Shown here: positions 28,495 through 37,733 of the stretch, piece by piece
Layout: each line of letters opens with the position of its first letter
How positions within the stretch are numbered: the stretch's first letter is position 1
DNA from: JABDMH01 sp965223215
Lineage (GTDB): Bacteria; Bacteroidota; Bacteroidia; Chitinophagales; Saprospiraceae
Length of the DNA: 64,000 nucleotides
NCBI GenBank assembly: GCA_965223215.1
Contig: CBDCVZ010000010.1
Coordinates: 6,448,001 to 6,512,000, forward strand
Direction of reading: 5' to 3'
Program-made: the position numbers and the translations under genes
Notes under the pieces: generated by a model
What the model saw: only the letters and a program-made list of their open reading frames with translations
What the model was told of the DNA's origin: nothing
The model's database searches: none

Positions 28495-29442
28495 ATGAGG
28501 CTAAAGAGATTGATTTTTGCGATTTTACGGTACAGCGGCATTGCTGCGTTGTTCAGATTTTTTTGGCAAAAAAGGAAAGTTACCATCTTGCTATTCCACG
28601 ATCTCGATCACAAGATCACCGATCGGGTATTTTCGTTGCTGAAGAAGAAATATTCTGTGATTTCTCTGAGTGACTTCATTGCTGCATTAGAACAACAGTC
28701 TGCCCACCGAATACCGCCAAATGCATTGATCTTAACCTTTGATGATGGACATATTGGCAACTTTGACCTGACACCCATTGCTCAAAAATTTAATCTTCCC
28801 ATCAGCATATTTGTATGTTCATCATTGATCAACACGCATCGGCATTTTTGGTTCTCGCGATCTTCGGTAGAGGATCAAGTGGAAGATCTTAAGCGTCTGA
28901 CCAATGGTGATAGATGTGATCGGCTTCGAAAACTGGGCTTTGAACAGGAAAACGAGTACGAATTTCCTCAGGCCCTTCAACTAGAACAAATTGGGGCAAT
29001 GAAATCTTGTATTAGTTTTCAATCCCACACTAGGTTTCATCCCATTTTACCCTCCTGCACCGATGAAGAGGCCCATGATGAAATTTGGGGAGGCAAACTA
29101 GAATTAGAAGAAAAATTGGGAAATAAAGTAGACTATTTTGCCTACCCCAATGGTGACTACTCTTTAAGAGATGAAAAAATCGTACGTCTGGCAGGCTTTC
29201 GAGCGGCTTTGACTGTCGATTTCGGTTTCAATGATCTTCAATCCAACCGCTGGAGACTGAAGCGAATACCCATCCATGATTCATTGGATGTCAATGAGAT
29301 CGTCGTGAAGGCCACTGGACTTTGGTCATTCCTAAAGACTAGAAATGGTGTCAAGCAGAAGTGCGGTTTGATGCCTGTTTTCAAAAAGAGTTCATTGCCC
29401 ACCGATTCTATTTTCGCGTTGAAAGTGACAACCCCTGGATAG
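28495..29442 (+). CDS. Polysaccharide deacetylase (NodB/CE4 family)
   Basis: A 315-residue CE4 enzyme. The catalytic pair sits in LTFDDGH, and the metal ligands are the two His of SHTRFHP; YFAYPNGDYS and a conserved Phe/Arg region follow. There is no cleavable signal, though a hydrophobic patch near residues 6-24 could anchor it to the membrane. Such enzymes remove N-acetyl groups from amino sugars in surface polysaccharides. It is placed just before the polysaccharide locus and its 3' end overlaps the convergent UpxY gene by 35 bases. Confidence 0.86.
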   Translation: MRLKRLIFAILRYSGIAALFRFFWQKRKVTILLFHDLDHKITDRVFSLLKKKYSVISLSDFIAALEQQSAHRIPPNALILTFDDGHIGNFDLTPIAQKFNLPISIFVCSSLINTHRHFWFSRSSVEDQVEDLKRLTNGDRCDRLRKLGFEQENEYEFPQALQLEQIGAMKSCISFQSHTRFHPILPSCTDEEAHDEIWGGKLELEEKLGNKVDYFAYPNGDYSLRDEKIVRLAGFRAALTVDFGFNDLQSNRWRLKRIPIHDSLDVNEIVVKATGLWSFLKTRNGVKQKCGLMPVFKKSSLPTDSIFALKVTTPG

Positions 29443-29953
29443 GACTCAGCATCTTGGAGTCCATCTCGATGGTGATCGAACGTCCGATATTGTCGATTGA
29501 GACGACAAACTTATGCTTATTATTGATCCTCAAGATTCTACCCCTCACCCCAACCAATCTGCCAGCAGTGACCTCTACCGCGTCACCTTCTTTTACTTCG
29601 TGGTCAAGAACTTGGAGTGGATAGTCACCTCCCACGATTCGTCGCATTAGCTCAATATCCGAATCAGGAACCTTCACGATTTCATTACAGAACTTTACAA
29701 ATCCAATGGCTCCTGGGAGTTCAAGAACTCGCACGTGATTTCGTATGTCCATGTGTACAAAGACGTAACAGTTAATCAGTGGAATGTCATATCTCTTTTT
29801 TCCGCTGGCATATTTACGGACCACTTGATGTAGCGGAATAAAAGATTCAATGCCTCGCTGTTTTAATTGCCTTGAGACAGATTTTTCATGGCGGTACTTG
29901 GTGATTGCCACATACCAAGCGAGATGGCTATTTTTTTTGGATGAGTGATTCAT
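29408..29953 (-). CDS. UpxY/NusG-family transcription antiterminator
   Basis: A 181-residue protein with a NusG N-terminal domain (WYVAITKYRHEKSVSRQL at about residues 13-30, then CYVFVHMD and GAIGFVKF) and a KOW domain (about 122-175: EVKEGDAVEVTAGRLVGVRGRIL). NusG paralogues of this kind (UpxY, LoaP, RfaH) bind RNA polymerase and prevent early termination in long polysaccharide operons. UpxY genes normally lead their operon; here the gene faces the other way, 675 bases upstream of wza, and would have to act in trans. It may load at the leader structures described between it and wza (inference). Confidence 0.88.
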   Translation of the reverse strand: MNHSSKKNSHLAWYVAITKYRHEKSVSRQLKQRGIESFIPLHQVVRKYASGKKRYDIPLINCYVFVHMDIRNHVRVLELPGAIGFVKFCNEIVKVPDSDIELMRRIVGGDYPLQVLDHEVKEGDAVEVTAGRLVGVRGRILRINNKHKFVVSIDNIGRSITIEMDSKMLSPIQGLSLSTRK

Positions 29954-30473
29954 AGTGTAGCAATACCGAGAAAGATCTAGGCTAAATACAGCAAATTGTG
30001 CACCAACTTTTCCGGCTCCTGCTCACTGTAAAACGGTCCATTTTGTGATGACCCCACCTGACATCGTCCTTTTTTCAAAGTATTTCTCAGTCTATGAATC
30101 TACGCTAATCAGATTTTGGATTAAATCATTCCAACATATATAATTAATCGGTGCGAACCATATCATTACTTTGTGGCTGAAAGGTATCCATATCAATCGA
30201 AGGCAATATTTAAAAACTTCAAAACCAGGCTGATTGAATTGATTCGGCATATGCAGAATGGGTGCAAAGAGAAATAAGATGGGACACATTTAGACCTGCG
30301 ACATCTTACAGTTACAAACATCTTGCGGCCAGCAGATGGATTATGGTAGACTGTGTAGGATTTCGAAAGACAGATCAACCGGCTTGAACAAGGGCCGAGC
30401 TGGCCATTTTAGCATAATTCTTGCATGTCACAAAATACGTGCCTAGTGAACATTTTCCCGAATCTTCCTCATT

Positions 30474-30487
30474 GATCCAATTGGATC
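30474..30487. promoter_or_regulatory. Perfect 14-base palindrome, operator candidate
   Basis: GATCCAATTGGATC reads identically on both strands and lies 141 bases before the wza ATG. A second perfect palindrome, TATCTAGATA, starts seven bases later. Two adjacent palindromes ahead of a large operon fit dimeric regulator sites, but no regulator is identified. Confidence 0.4.
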
Positions 30488-30531
30488 GCATTGCTATCTA
30501 GATAAGAAACCCACTTACACCTTAAAATCTA

Positions 30532-30566
30532 CCCTTCATCTGATGAAGATCAATCAGATGTAAGGG
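30532..30566 (+). promoter_or_regulatory. Strong leader hairpin ahead of the polysaccharide operon
   Basis: The left arm is CCCTTCATCTGAT (30532-30544) and the loop GAAGATCA. The right arm is ATCAGATG, one bulged T at 30561, then AAGGG (30562-30566). All thirteen bases of the left arm are paired. It ends 62 bases before the wza ATG and has no following T run, so it is more likely a leader RNA element than a terminator. It could be a pause or recruitment site for the UpxY protein (inference). Confidence 0.55.
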
Positions 30567-30628
30567 AGGGCGAAGCCTTGCCGATGCAAGATCTTATGAA
30601 GTATAACAAGCGTGTTTTTGTCGTAAGA

Positions 30629-31405
30629 ATGCAGAAAAATGATTGGGTTTTCATACTTCTATGCTGTTGGTCCTTTCAGAGTTGTGTCTCCTATGAGAGC
30701 CTGGTTAATTATGGAGACGAATCTGGGCAGGTGCTCACAACATCCATAGAAAATGCACCTAAAATAATTATCCAACCATTCGATGTACTAAGCGTCAAAG
30801 TTCATGCCTCTGATGAGGAGGCTGCAGCACCATTCAATCTGATTTCGGATACAGAAGGAGCCGCAGGCTACAACCTTGAACTCATTCAGTTGGACGGCTA
30901 CTTGGTGGACGAGGGAGGTTTTATAGACTTTCCCACCTTGGGCAAAATTGAAATTGCTGGCTTAACCATTGAAGAGGCAAAAAAGTTATTGTTGAATGAG
31001 CTGGTTCCGCACCTCGTCAACCCGGTGGTCAATATTCGGCACTTAAATTTTAAGGTGACGGTTTCAGGTGAAGTGATAAGACCGGGAACATTTACGGTAT
31101 TTGACAATCGTATTTCACTTCCAGAGGCACTGTCGCTGGCGGGAGATCTTACCGACTACGCTAATCGCGAGTCCATCCTAATTGTGAGAGAACAAAGTGG
31201 AGAAAGGTCCTTGCACCGTGTCAATTTGCTATCAGCCAGTCTTTTTCAGTCTGAGTTTTATTACCTCAAACAAAATGATTTAGTCTACGTAGAGCCAGTT
31301 AAAGCAAAGACCGGAGCTGTCCGAGATCAAACCAGTAAGACCATTCCTGTAGTCACCGCAGCAGCGACACTCATAGCAGTGGTTGTCGGCACCTTAATTA
31401 GATAA
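30629..31405 (+). CDS. wza: Polysaccharide export lipoprotein (Wza-like)
   Basis: A 258-residue protein with a lipoprotein signal (FQSC, Cys19). A polysaccharide export domain (about residues 45-150: IIQPFDVLSVKVH, GGFIDFPTLGKIEIAGLTIEEAK) precedes an SLBB domain (about 155-215: VTVSGEVIRPGTFTV). A C-terminal hydrophobic helix corresponds to the outer-membrane-spanning helix of Wza. I chose the ATG at 30629 because it places the lipobox correctly; earlier in-frame starts exist at 30578, 30584 and 30596. It forms the outer-membrane channel for the polymer and leads the operon, 16 bases ahead of the Wzc-like gene. Confidence 0.9.
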   Translation: MQKNDWVFILLCCWSFQSCVSYESLVNYGDESGQVLTTSIENAPKIIIQPFDVLSVKVHASDEEAAAPFNLISDTEGAAGYNLELIQLDGYLVDEGGFIDFPTLGKIEIAGLTIEEAKKLLLNELVPHLVNPVVNIRHLNFKVTVSGEVIRPGTFTVFDNRISLPEALSLAGDLTDYANRESILIVREQSGERSLHRVNLLSASLFQSEFYYLKQNDLVYVEPVKAKTGAVRDQTSKTIPVVTAAATLIAVVVGTLIR

Positions 31406-31421
31406 ACGAGATAAATAACCA

Positions 31422-33806
31422 TTGGAGGACATTCAAGTCAAATCCCTCATCGAAAGCCAGACGGCTGCGGCAAAGTGGCGGCCATTGGTGCGCAAGGTAG
31501 CATCGCCCGTTGACTTTAGTACACCGGAATCGGTGGCAGCCGATCAAGCGATTGATTATAAAAAATTAGTTGAAAAGTATGTTTTTAAGTATTGGTACTT
31601 GTATCTACTCTTTGTTCCCACTTGTTTAGTGCTAGCTTATCTGGGCAAGAAGATCGCTGAGCCCACCTATGGTATTCAAAGCAAAATATTAATTAAAGAA
31701 GTAGAGAATGAATTCGGCGCAACTGAAGACTGGCTTAAAAGGAGCCTAAACTTTACTTCTGTGTCAGAAAATGTTTCTAACGAAATTCAAGTGTTGGCAT
31801 CTTTTTCTCTGATGGGGGCCGTCATTGATAAGCTAGGCTTAGAGACCAAATACAACTGGAAAGATGGATTAAAAAATCGGGAGGGATATCATGACTTTCC
31901 GATTATGCTTGACTCAGTGGCTCTAAATTCCCATGAGTACATGTATCTGCCGTTTGATATTATTCCCGTTGATGATCAGGTATTCCGATTTGTCGAAGAT
32001 TCAGTAATCGGACAATATAGCTTCGGTCGGAATTTTTCAAATAAATACGGATCCTTCAAAATAAGTAAACGCAATAAATTACTATCTCCATCTGATTCGA
32101 TCATGCAGGTGATAGTGATGGATCCCAAAGCGGTGACGGAGCACTATTTACGCAACTTAAAAATAGAGCACTCTGATGAAAATTCGACGATGCTCGAACT
32201 CACTTTGGAAGACGCCGTTCCTCAAAAGGGAATCGATGTAATGACGACAATGATTGCTGAATATGCGAGGATCAAAAATGAAGAGAATAGCAAAACGCTA
32301 GGTGGTACTTTGGAGTTTTTGGATGATCGATTAACAGAGGTCAGTAGTAATTTGAGATCCGTTGAAAGTAGCGTTGAGGCTTATAAGTTGCGCAATCGCG
32401 TGACTGCCGAATCAACATCTGATTTAGATATTCTCCTTAAAAAAGCGAGTAAACTGGCCCTCGAAAAGCGCGACCTTGATTTGCAACTGAATATGCTGGA
32501 TCTAATGACCCTAAGTCTGCAGAGTGATAGCGGAGAATTTGAGTTGATCTCTGCCAATGTTTCATCCATTAGCAAGGAGCTTTATGATCTGGTTGAACTG
32601 TACAACGATCTTGTTCTCGAACGTCGACAACTCCTGAAATCAGCTGGTCTCTCCAATCCCGTCATCCAAAATAATACCGAGAAACTAAAGAATCTAAAGA
32701 ATACAGTGGCCATTGCCATTGCAACCAAGCGAAATGAAGTGGCGCTAAAAATTGAAGCCACGAGCAGTGAATATGAGTCATCTGCCAAGAGGTTGCGAAG
32801 TGTGCCTACCATTGAAAGGAACCTCGCCGACAAGGAACGCGAAAGAGGCATCATCGAAAACCTTTACGTGTATCTCCTGCAGAAAAGGGAAGAAGCGGCC
32901 TTGGCTAGGATCAGTTCCTCACAAAATTTTAAACTCATTGATGCGCCTAGGAGCACCCTTGAACCCATCAGTCCAAAATCGGGTGTATATTATATTGCTG
33001 GCCTCTTTGGTGGGATGGGTCTTCCCTTGATGTTGATCCTAGCCTTTGATTTCTTTAGAAATTCAGTTTATACCGAAAATGAGCTCAAAGAGATCATACC
33101 CAATCGCGACATCATTGGGGTCATTAGTAAGAACAAAACAAAGAGTCTACAGATCGTTAGGGCCGACAACAATTCACTGGCTTCCGAGCACTTTAGATCA
33201 CTAAGAGCCAATCTGAATTTTTTCCATAAGAATGGCAGCCAGACGATTTTAGTCACTTCTAGTACTGCCAATGAAGGAAAAACCTTTGTCGCCTGTAATT
33301 TGGCGATCAGCTTTGCACTATCAGATAAGAAGACTGTTTTAATCGACTTTGATCTTCGAAAACCTGATATTCTAAACACACTGAAGGACGAAATGAAGAT
33401 CGAGGGTAAAGGTCTCAGTGATTATCTGGAGGGAAGGACCAGTGTACGTCGAATTATTCAGAAATCACTCTCTACCGAAAACTTGCATTTGATTCCTGGT
33501 GGAACTGTTTCAAAGAATCCTGCTGAACTACTAAAACCTCATAAATTGAATGAGCTCTTCTCATTTCTCAGAAAAAACTATGAGGTTATTATTGTAGATA
33601 CCGCACCTATTGGGCGCATTTCTGACGCGATACTACTGAATAAGCACGTGACAAAATCGCTCTTCGTGGTAAGGGCTGGATTTACAAAGTCATTCATGCT
33701 AGAAAATGCCAAGGAGTTCCTCGATCAAGGCAAACTTACAGAACCCTCTATTGTGCTTAACGGTGCAAAAGAGAGCAAGCTTTATGGTTATGCCAATTAC
33801 GGCTAA
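31422..33806 (+). CDS. wzc: Wzc-like chain-length regulator and BY-kinase
   Basis: A 794-residue protein. The Wzz domain has membrane helices near residues 57-78 and 520-540 around a long periplasmic coiled-coil region (about 270-480). The cytoplasmic tyrosine kinase (about 585-790) shows a Walker A variant (TANEGKT, about 610-620), Walker A' (LIDFDLRKP, about 640) and Walker B (IIVDTAP, about 720). The C-terminal Tyr cluster is short, with three Tyr in YGYANYG. BY-kinases control polymerisation and export with Wza. The only upstream start is a TTG at 31422, because no in-frame ATG precedes the first helix; the exact start is uncertain. Confidence 0.9.
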   Translation: MEDIQVKSLIESQTAAAKWRPLVRKVASPVDFSTPESVAADQAIDYKKLVEKYVFKYWYLYLLFVPTCLVLAYLGKKIAEPTYGIQSKILIKEVENEFGATEDWLKRSLNFTSVSENVSNEIQVLASFSLMGAVIDKLGLETKYNWKDGLKNREGYHDFPIMLDSVALNSHEYMYLPFDIIPVDDQVFRFVEDSVIGQYSFGRNFSNKYGSFKISKRNKLLSPSDSIMQVIVMDPKAVTEHYLRNLKIEHSDENSTMLELTLEDAVPQKGIDVMTTMIAEYARIKNEENSKTLGGTLEFLDDRLTEVSSNLRSVESSVEAYKLRNRVTAESTSDLDILLKKASKLALEKRDLDLQLNMLDLMTLSLQSDSGEFELISANVSSISKELYDLVELYNDLVLERRQLLKSAGLSNPVIQNNTEKLKNLKNTVAIAIATKRNEVALKIEATSSEYESSAKRLRSVPTIERNLADKERERGIIENLYVYLLQKREEAALARISSSQNFKLIDAPRSTLEPISPKSGVYYIAGLFGGMGLPLMLILAFDFFRNSVYTENELKEIIPNRDIIGVISKNKTKSLQIVRADNNSLASEHFRSLRANLNFFHKNGSQTILVTSSTANEGKTFVACNLAISFALSDKKTVLIDFDLRKPDILNTLKDEMKIEGKGLSDYLEGRTSVRRIIQKSLSTENLHLIPGGTVSKNPAELLKPHKLNELFSFLRKNYEVIIVDTAPIGRISDAILLNKHVTKSLFVVRAGFTKSFMLENAKEFLDQGKLTEPSIVLNGAKESKLYGYANYG

Positions 33807-33931
33807 TTATTGTTCGATCATCTTTTGAAGAATTTTTTCAAATAATTAAATAACAAATCATATAAGTTAGACTTTGACACTATCGAGTGTCCCCCTCCCC
33901 CTATTTTATCACTCGAAATTTTTTACGGACC

Positions 33932-35398
33932 ATGTTCACCGAAACCAATGAGATTCAGGCTGGGTTGAAGACCTTGCCTAAGGATCTTCGATTGCCGGAC
34001 ACAAAACCATGGCAACGACTTCGTAAGCGAAAGTTCGGATACACGGAAATTATTCTCATCGATTTTGTCCTATTAAACCTGTGTTTATGGGGTGAAGTTT
34101 ACACTCAGATATACGTGGGTGCTGCCGAAGGCTTTACCTTGAAAGCCCTGGTATTGTTCTTGCTCATGGGAAATCTTCTGTGGCTCATTGTCGCCGCCTT
34201 TACGGACATCTACACCTTCTATGATGAGTCAAGGATGGCTCTTAGAACAAGGGACTTGTTCGTTAGCTCGATCATTTACTTTGGGATTCTGTCATTGGTA
34301 TATGACTATTTTTTCTTTGGTCTATTGGGGTTTAATTTCCTCTTACCGTCCTTACTTGCTTTTTTAGGAGTCACCTCCATAACCCATTACTGCATTCGAT
34401 GGTACCACCAGAATCACGCTCAACTATTGCTCTATGCAACGGTGGGTGGTACCGCTGCTCAATTGAGGCATGTAAAAAAGATCTATAGCACCACCTTCGG
34501 CCCAAATACCTACTGCGCTGGAAGATTCGGTGAGCGAGCAATCAAGGGCGTCAGAAACCTGGGCACCTTCCACAACATTTCAAACTACCTTGCTTCTAAT
34601 TCAGATAGGATCAGCAAATTGATCTATTTGCAAAGTGATCTATCCAACGACGATATTAAGGATCTAGTCCAAGTCTGCCGCTCGAATTTTATTGAATTTG
34701 AGGTCGTGCCCATGGAGGTTCATTTCTTTAACAAGGGTGTTCAGGTGGATCAGCTTTCTCATTTGCCCATTTTGGGAAGGAAGAAAGAACCGTTAACCCT
34801 GGTGAAGAATCAACTTTTGAAAAGAATCTTTGATATTGTGATTTCATTGGGAGTGATTGTTTTCATCTTTCCCTGGCTTTTTCCCATCATAGCCATCCTC
34901 ATTAAACTGGAGTCTCGGGGCCCCGTCTTTTTTCTACAAGACCGATCTGGTTATTGGAATAAGCCGTTTAAGCTAATCAAATTCCGAACCATGCTTGTCA
35001 ATGATCTAAGTAATGAGAAACAAGCAACAAAAAACGATCAAAGAATAACAAAGGTTGGCGCAATTCTCAGAAGGGCAAGTCTCGATGAATTACCTCAATT
35101 TGTCAATGTCTTGCGCGGCGATATGTCGGTCGTGGGTCCTCGACCTCACATGCTGAAACACACAGAAGATTATGCCCAATTGATAAGGACATTTATGGTC
35201 CGCCACGAGGTTAAACCGGGAATTACCGGATGGGCGCAGGTGAATGGATGGCGAGGTCCAACAGACGAAATCTATAAAATGGCCAAACGAGTTGAGTTTG
35301 ACGTCGATTACATCGAGGGTTGGAATTTTTGGTTTGACTGCAAGTGCATCTTATTGACCATTACCAATGCCATCAAGGGAGAAGAAAATGCATTCTAG
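33932..35398 (+). CDS. Undecaprenyl-phosphate sugar phosphotransferase (WcaJ/WbaP-like)
   Basis: A 488-residue initiating transferase that moves a sugar-1-phosphate onto undecaprenyl phosphate to start each repeat unit. It has four N-terminal membrane helices (about residues 25-150), a nucleotide-binding-like middle domain, and a C-terminal bacterial sugar transferase domain (about 300-485) opening KRIFDIVISLGV. The catalytic motifs are KLIKFRTM, SLDELPQ and SVVGPRP. The ATG at 33932 is preferred to a GTG at 33887. The likely first sugar is glucose or galactose by family, which the sequence does not prove. Confidence 0.9.
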   Translation: MFTETNEIQAGLKTLPKDLRLPDTKPWQRLRKRKFGYTEIILIDFVLLNLCLWGEVYTQIYVGAAEGFTLKALVLFLLMGNLLWLIVAAFTDIYTFYDESRMALRTRDLFVSSIIYFGILSLVYDYFFFGLLGFNFLLPSLLAFLGVTSITHYCIRWYHQNHAQLLLYATVGGTAAQLRHVKKIYSTTFGPNTYCAGRFGERAIKGVRNLGTFHNISNYLASNSDRISKLIYLQSDLSNDDIKDLVQVCRSNFIEFEVVPMEVHFFNKGVQVDQLSHLPILGRKKEPLTLVKNQLLKRIFDIVISLGVIVFIFPWLFPIIAILIKLESRGPVFFLQDRSGYWNKPFKLIKFRTMLVNDLSNEKQATKNDQRITKVGAILRRASLDELPQFVNVLRGDMSVVGPRPHMLKHTEDYAQLIRTFMVRHEVKPGITGWAQVNGWRGPTDEIYKMAKRVEFDVDYIEGWNFWFDCKCILLTITNAIKGEENAF

Positions 35399-35598
35399 AT
35401 CTATTGAGATTATTGTCAAGCTATGTGTCTTAAGGTGAGTGTGCGACGAGATAATCTTAATCTCACCGTTTGTGGCAGGAAACTTTCTTGCAGCTTTGGG
35501 GGCAGTTCTGAAAATCAGATACTAATAGGTGGGTAGGATTTTTATTGTGGTGGCGACTATGATTTACTTTAACAGATTTTGATAAATAATACCAGTAG

Positions 35599-35628
35599 TG
35601 AGAAATGTTTGTGCGGAAACATTTCTCA
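35599..35628 (+). promoter_or_regulatory. Perfect 12-base hairpin directly upstream of rfbF
   Basis: TGAGAAATGTTT (35599-35610) pairs exactly with AAACATTTCTCA (35617-35628) around a six-base loop, GTGCGG. It ends 22 bases before the rfbF ATG within a 252-base non-coding gap, the largest inside the operon. No T tract follows. It could mask or expose the rfbF start, pause polymerase, or mark an internal promoter. Confidence 0.55.
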
Positions 35629-35650
35629 TGGCTACAAATTGAAATAATTT

Positions 35651-36457
35651 ATGAAGGTACTTATACTTGCCGGTGGTTTGGGATCACGCTTGTCCGAGGA
35701 AACTGTGCTAAAACCAAAACCCATGGTGGAAATTGGTGGCAAGCCAATTTTATGGCATATCATGAAGATCTATTCGTACTATGGTTACAATGACTTTATA
35801 ATATTATGCGGTTACAAGGGGTATATGATCAAGGAGTATTTCGCAAATTATTATCGACATATGTCTGATTTGACCATTGATATGGCCACAAATACCGAGA
35901 CCTACCACTATAATAAGGCAGAGCCATGGCGAATTACGTTGGTCGATACTGGTCAAGACACTTTGACCGGGGGCCGAATAAAAAGAGTTGCAAAATATAT
36001 TGACAATACTCCATTTATGCTCACCTATGGAGATGGAGTAGCAGACATTGATATTCACCAGTTGGTCAATTTTCATAACCTGCATAGCGGTGCCATAACA
36101 TTGTCTGCCTATCAGGCTGAAGGTAAGTGGGGCTCCCTGAAGATCAATGCAGATCAGAAAGTGATGTCGTTTGAAGAAAAGCCCAAAAACGGTAATTGGA
36201 TCAACGCAGGATTTTTTGTGTGCCAGCCCGAAGTGCTGGAATACATTGAGGGCGATCATACGATATTTGAGCGTGAACCACTGGAAAGGGCTGCTATTGA
36301 AGATCAGCTGTTCACCTATAAACATTACGGTTTTTGGAAACCTATGGATACATTGCGGGATAAGAATCAACTTGAGCAATTAATCCTTAGAAATCAGGCA
36401 CCTTGGATAAAATGGGGCAAAAATATGCCCAGGCAGAGACCCATCACTACCTACTAG
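35651..36457 (+). CDS. rfbF: Glucose-1-phosphate cytidylyltransferase
   Basis: A 268-residue nucleotidyltransferase that makes CDP-glucose from CTP and glucose-1-phosphate. The N-terminal signature is ILAGGLGSRLSEET with Lys in KPKPMVEIGGKPILWHI, followed by LTYGDGVADID for metal and CTP binding and GFWKPMDTLRDK near the end. It commits carbon to CDP-6-deoxyhexoses together with the RfbG enzyme at 39984. It begins a sub-block of sugar-biosynthesis genes after a 252-base gap that carries a strong hairpin. Confidence 0.95.
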   Translation: MKVLILAGGLGSRLSEETVLKPKPMVEIGGKPILWHIMKIYSYYGYNDFIILCGYKGYMIKEYFANYYRHMSDLTIDMATNTETYHYNKAEPWRITLVDTGQDTLTGGRIKRVAKYIDNTPFMLTYGDGVADIDIHQLVNFHNLHSGAITLSAYQAEGKWGSLKINADQKVMSFEEKPKNGNWINAGFFVCQPEVLEYIEGDHTIFEREPLERAAIEDQLFTYKHYGFWKPMDTLRDKNQLEQLILRNQAPWIKWGKNMPRQRPITTY

Positions 36458-36491
36458 TAATTAATTAGTCCAATCCTTACCATTTAACGAA

Positions 36492-37733
36492 ATGCTTTGT
36501 AGGAATTGCAGTAACGACCTTTACCATGTGTTTTTGGATTTGGGTTTCGCACCTCCTTCGAATTCCTATTTGGTTGCTGAAAATTTGACGGAGCCTGAGC
36601 TGTATTTCCCTTTGAAATTATTCGTATGCGAATCATGTTGGCTCGTGCAGACTCAGAATCATGCCGCATGCGAAGAACAACTCTTTAAAGATGACTACGC
36701 CTATTTTTCTTCCGTCTCTACTGGATGGCTAGATCATTCTGCTGCCTATGTACAGATGATAACTAAGAGATTACAATTGAATGAGGCCAGTTTTGTAGTT
36801 GAGGTGGCATCAAATGATGGCTATTTGCTTAAGAATTTTCTACCTATGGATATTCCATGTCTAGGTATCGAGCCAACCACTAATACCGCAGCCGCCGCAC
36901 GCGTGTTAGGGATACCAGTACTTGGTGATTTTTTTGGACGGGTATGTGCTGAGAAACTAAGAACGAAAGGCAAACAGGCTGATTTGATAATTGGAAACAA
37001 TGTGTATGCGCACGTACCTGATATTCATGATTTCACGGCTGGCTTGAAAGTTCTACTTAAGCAAGGTGGAACCATTACACTTGAGTTTCCACATTTGTTG
37101 AATCTCTTGCAATTAAACCAATTTGACACGGTGTACCATGAGCACTACTCCTATCTGTCATTAAAAGTAGTCGAAGAAATCTTTGCGCTCAATGGCTTGC
37201 GTGTATTTGACGTGGAAGCATTACCCACTCATGGTGGAAGCCTGCGAATCTATGCTTGTCATCGGGATGACCAGCGCCGACGTGAACACGTTGTGGATCA
37301 AATTAGGCAGGAGGAAAATCAGGCAGGTATGGAAGATCTCTCGATCTATTTGGATTTTCAGCCAAAAGCCGACAAGATTAAGAATGACCTACTGAGATTT
37401 TTGCTCGAAGCTAAGAGAAATGGCAAGCGAGTAGTAGCTTACGGTGCCGCAGCTAAAGGAAATACCTTGCTCAATTATGCCGGTGTGAAAACCGACCTGA
37501 TCAGTTACTTGTATGATGCGGCACCCTCCAAGCAAGGTAAGTTTATGCCCGGAAGTCATATCCCCATTTTACCACCGAATGCTCTGAAATCATTTAAGCC
37601 CGATTTCGTATTGATACTCCCCTGGAATATTGCTGACGAGGTTGTGGAGCAACAATCCGCAATTGAGGAGTGGGGAGGTCGATTTGTTGTTTCCATTCCT
37701 CATTTAGAAATTAAAGAATCGGTACCTGTATGA
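36492..37733 (+). CDS. SAM-dependent sugar C-methyltransferase
   Basis: A 413-residue three-domain enzyme like TylC3, NovU and KijD1. The N-terminal zinc-binding domain has Cys3, Cys6, Cys46 and Cys49. The SAM domain has EVASNDGYLL (about residues 95-107). The YHEHYSYLS motif (about 215) supplies the catalytic His/Tyr, and a C-terminal Methyltransf_14 domain contains VAYGAAAKGNTLLN. These enzymes add a methyl branch at C3 of NDP-4-keto-6-deoxy sugars. In this locus the donor would be a CDP-4-keto-6-deoxyhexose. It overlaps the following SDR gene by four bases (ATGA). Confidence 0.88.
   Translation: MLCRNCSNDLYHVFLDLGFAPPSNSYLVAENLTEPELYFPLKLFVCESCWLVQTQNHAACEEQLFKDDYAYFSSVSTGWLDHSAAYVQMITKRLQLNEASFVVEVASNDGYLLKNFLPMDIPCLGIEPTTNTAAAARVLGIPVLGDFFGRVCAEKLRTKGKQADLIIGNNVYAHVPDIHDFTAGLKVLLKQGGTITLEFPHLLNLLQLNQFDTVYHEHYSYLSLKVVEEIFALNGLRVFDVEALPTHGGSLRIYACHRDDQRRREHVVDQIRQEENQAGMEDLSIYLDFQPKADKIKNDLLRFLLEAKRNGKRVVAYGAAAKGNTLLNYAGVKTDLISYLYDAAPSKQGKFMPGSHIPILPPNALKSFKPDFVLILPWNIADEVVEQQSAIEEWGGRFVVSIPHLEIKESVPV

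Larger units (their letters stand above)
29954..30628. other. Control region between upxY and the polysaccharide operon
   Basis: A 675-base stretch without a convincing gene, holding divergent promoters by position. The part near wza contains a perfect 14-base palindrome (30474-30487), a 10-base palindrome TATCTAGATA (30495-30504) and a long bulged hairpin (30532-30566). I see no riboswitch or tRNA fold that I can name. Confidence 0.6.
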
